From Pedobacter sp. V48 (GTDB lineage: Bacteria; Bacteroidota; Bacteroidia; Sphingobacteriales; Sphingobacteriaceae): a stretch of DNA of 36,970 nt. Positions within the stretch are counted from its first letter, which is position 1; each line of letters starts with the position of its first letter. Positions 34,991 through 36,970 of the stretch are shown here, one piece after another. The notes under the pieces were generated by a model, which was not told the DNA's origin, did no database searches, and saw only the letters and a list, made by a program, of their open reading frames with translations. The position numbers were made by a program, and so were the translations under genes. The stretch lies in NCBI RefSeq assembly GCF_000523515.1, contig NZ_AWRU01000034.1:400543-437512 (forward strand), written 5' to 3'.

Positions 34991-35380
34991 TCAAGAAGAA
35001 GGGTGGATGAACCCTAAACACCCACCCTGGTTCCTGCGCGTATCTCCCTCACTTTCCTAAAAGGCCCTCCCCGGACATATATGGTTATGCAAAAGCAAGA
35101 CCAGTCGAGAAAAAGCGCTTTAAAGTATTAATACCCAGCTATCTCCAAAAGAGCCAGTGTATAATATGCATCAAAATGTAGAAAGAATATCCTGAATTGC
35201 GCCGGTGTGCATATGCTGCGAATGAATTTTGGTTAGAAATGCAATCGTTGGTCTTTGCTTGGTAGTTTAAAATAAGTATATTCAGCTAACCAAATACTAA
35301 GAGTTAATTTAAATATAACCTTTAAATAAAATTGAGGCTATTTAAGTTTTGTTACTTAGCGCACAAACAGACAAGCTCCA
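34991..35380. other. Intergenic region between the DeoR regulator and the ECF sigma gene
   Basis: About 390 nt with no convincing gene. A weak stem-loop (AGGGTGG/CCACCCT at 35000-35028) may end the DeoR transcript but lacks a T tract. The last 100 nt are very AT-rich and should contain the sigma factor promoter, but no exact TAnnTTTG element is seen. Confidence 0.5.
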
Positions 35381-35917
35381 ATGAAAGACCTTAAAAGCTT
35401 TGAATATATCTATATCCAGCATTGGGAGAAATTATATGCCTTCTGTTTTAAGATGACGGGTGACGAATATGTTTCACAAAACATAGTACAGGATATCTTT
35501 ACCGACCTTTGGGACAGAAGAGATAAAGTCCATATTTTATCCATAGAACATTATTTATTTAGGGCCGCCAAAAACCAGGTATTAAAAGAATACAGAAAAA
35601 AGCGCTTTGATACCGTAGTTATTGAGGAAAAATTTGAGAACTACCTGGTCGAGAACACTTCTTCGCTGGAACCCGAATTGCTGGATAAACTTTATTCCTT
35701 ATTGGAACATCTTCCTGAAAAAAGAAAAGAAATTCTGATTATGAATAAATTAGAGGAAATGGATATAGCGCAAATTGCAGCTAAACTAAACCTCTCTAAA
35801 CAAACGGTAAAAAACCAGGTTTCTTCTGCATTAAAGCAGTTAAGACTCCACGCCGGAGAAACATCTTTGCTAATCTTTGCAATTGGAATGTGCCTTGTCA
35901 CTCACCTCATGCTATAG
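35381..35917 (+). CDS. ECF sigma factor (Bacteroides-expansion type)
   Basis: 178 aa. Region 2 spans about residues 8-75, with QNIVQDIFTDLWDRRDKV and HYLFRAAKNQVLKEYRKKR. Region 4 spans about 108-160, with the helix-turn-helix MDIAQIAAKLNLSKQTVKNQVSSALKQLR. The final 17 residues (LLIFAIGMCLV region) are hydrophobic, a tail found in some members of this group that may touch the membrane. It should direct RNA polymerase to a small regulon when a FecR anti-sigma partner releases it. The partner follows 131 nt downstream. Confidence 0.93.
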   Translation: MKDLKSFEYIYIQHWEKLYAFCFKMTGDEYVSQNIVQDIFTDLWDRRDKVHILSIEHYLFRAAKNQVLKEYRKKRFDTVVIEEKFENYLVENTSSLEPELLDKLYSLLEHLPEKRKEILIMNKLEEMDIAQIAAKLNLSKQTVKNQVSSALKQLRLHAGETSLLIFAIGMCLVTHLML

Positions 35918-36048
35918 TACACCTGGTCCACTCCTGTGGTCGAAATGACGGCAGTTTTAAGAAGATACTTTACAATTAACAATTATTTAACAAACTCGGA
36001 TAGTACTTTTTTACCATCGCTGGTACTTATAGTTGATTTATAAGTATT

Positions 36049-36970
36049 ATGACAAAAAAGAAGGTACACTATCTCAGGCATCTGACAGAGAAAAGCGAGA
36101 AAAATGAAATTTCTGAAGCAGAGAAAAATCTGTTAGAGGATTTTCTAAAAAAAGAATTTGACAATGCGGAATGGGATAGCACTAAAATGGGTTCCAAGGA
36201 AAATGTTTCTGCCGATATATTTAAGAACATAAAAGCCCACGGCACCGTAAAAAAATCTTTCGCAATCTATTATAAGTACGCAGCCGCTGCGTGTATTGTC
36301 TTGATGGTAGGCATTGGAATCTTTTTAAACTCTAAGGTTGATGTTAAAGATATTACCGTAACAACCAAATCTGCTACCGATTCTGTAAAGCTTAATGATG
36401 GTACGTTGGTTTACCTTGCTGCAAACTCGGTTTTTAAATACCCTGAACAATTTAATAGCAAAACCAGATCTGTTACCCTCCTAAAAGGGAATGCTTTTTT
36501 TAAAGTAACAAAAGATCCAAAGCATCCTTTCATCATTACCGCTGCTCACATTAAAACAAGAGTATTGGGAACCTCATTCCATATCAGTCTTGATAAAGGC
36601 AGGTCAAGCGTTACCGTAATCACAGGACATGTGCGCGTATCTTCAGATAAGCAGATTACCTATCTGGAGCCTAATGAAAGAGCGGTTTTTACTGCATCAG
36701 GACTCAAAAAGCAAAGAGTAAGCGATATGTCGCTTTACAGCTGGTATAAGAAGGATATAGATTTAAACAATGTAACCCTGCATAAAGTATTTACACTCCT
36801 TAATTTCAAATATGGGGTAAACTTTAAACCTGGAGACAAAGAAATACTAAACACAAGGATAACGCTATATATCAAAGGCGGTTTATCCCTTCAAAATATC
36901 CTGGATCAAATAAATTATGTTACACACCTAAAATTCAAACCATATGGAGATACAGTAACCGTAAGTCATT
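36049..36970 (+). CDS. FecR family anti-sigma factor, cut by the window end
   Basis: 307 codons are visible with no stop before the window ends, so the gene is partial in this window only. I translated it by hand from the ATG at 36049. An N-terminal cytoplasmic anti-sigma region (residues 1-75) is followed by one membrane segment (about 77-93). The FecR domain then shows SVKLNDGTLVYLAANS, VTLLKGNAFFKVTKDPKHPF and TRVLGTSFHI, and the start of DUF4974 (DIDLNNVTLHKVF). It should hold the upstream ECF sigma factor at the membrane and pass a signal from a TonB-dependent receptor, most likely encoded next. Confidence 0.93.
   Translation, partial: MTKKKVHYLRHLTEKSEKNEISEAEKNLLEDFLKKEFDNAEWDSTKMGSKENVSADIFKNIKAHGTVKKSFAIYYKYAAAACIVLMVGIGIFLNSKVDVKDITVTTKSATDSVKLNDGTLVYLAANSVFKYPEQFNSKTRSVTLLKGNAFFKVTKDPKHPFIITAAHIKTRVLGTSFHISLDKGRSSVTVITGHVRVSSDKQITYLEPNERAVFTASGLKKQRVSDMSLYSWYKKDIDLNNVTLHKVFTLLNFKYGVNFKPGDKEILNTRITLYIKGGLSLQNILDQINYVTHLKFKPYGDTVTVSH

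Overview
The window looks like a chromosomal segment from a Bacteroidota bacterium of the Sphingobacteriaceae, most like Pedobacter. This is an inference from gene content and signals; no database search was run. The evidence is AT-rich sequence, few Shine-Dalgarno sites, repeated matches to the Bacteroidota promoter (TTG, about 19-20 nt, TAnnTTTG), an Oar-type TonB-dependent receptor, GH92 and GH3 glycosidases, GIN-domain and FecR/ECF-sigma proteins, and the flotillin/NfeD pair.

Layout. 1-730: a normal tRNA-Ser(GGA) with terminator, a helically phased GAC repeat, and a small hypothetical gene with its own promoter and hairpin. 732-2986: glycerol kinase and glycerol facilitator, an operon on the minus strand. 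3295-4821: two tandem paralogous small outer-membrane beta-barrel proteins. 5076-7330: a secreted GH3 glycosidase converging on a periplasmic thioredoxin-like protein. 7461-13639: an overlapping AddA/AddB-type helicase-nuclease operon for double-strand break repair. 13771-17182: pyruvate dehydrogenase E1 beta, then the RNA-binding protein Tex. 17181-17286: a composite terminator carrying what looks like the tip of an IS3-family element. 17302-17775: an Lrp/AsnC regulator.

17849-18302 is the most unusual part: two tandem tRNA-like genes behind a consensus promoter and ahead of a terminator. Both combine a leucine-type D arm, a GUC in the anticodon position, U37, G73 and very long variable regions (39 and 73 nt). 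Compensatory base changes between the copies argue that the folded RNA is under selection.

18386-28127 is a minus-strand block for envelope and nutrient functions: an Oar-like TonB-dependent receptor, two coupled amidohydrolase-family proteins in which only one of three modules keeps its metal ligands, and a GH92 alpha-mannosidase-like enzyme. 28229-30296: an O-methyltransferase/HAD hydrolase pair, then a secreted GIN-domain protein. 30364-32488: flotillin plus an NfeD/YqiJ-like membrane protein on the minus strand. 32663-34990: PpnP nucleoside phosphorylase, then an MFS transporter with a DeoR-family regulator behind a palindromic site. 35381-36970: an ECF sigma factor and the start of a FecR anti-sigma factor that runs off the window end. 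In this phylum that pair usually controls a SusC/SusD locus, which would lie just beyond.

Most genes are ordinary core or envelope genes. I found no CRISPR array, prophage or complete insertion sequence.
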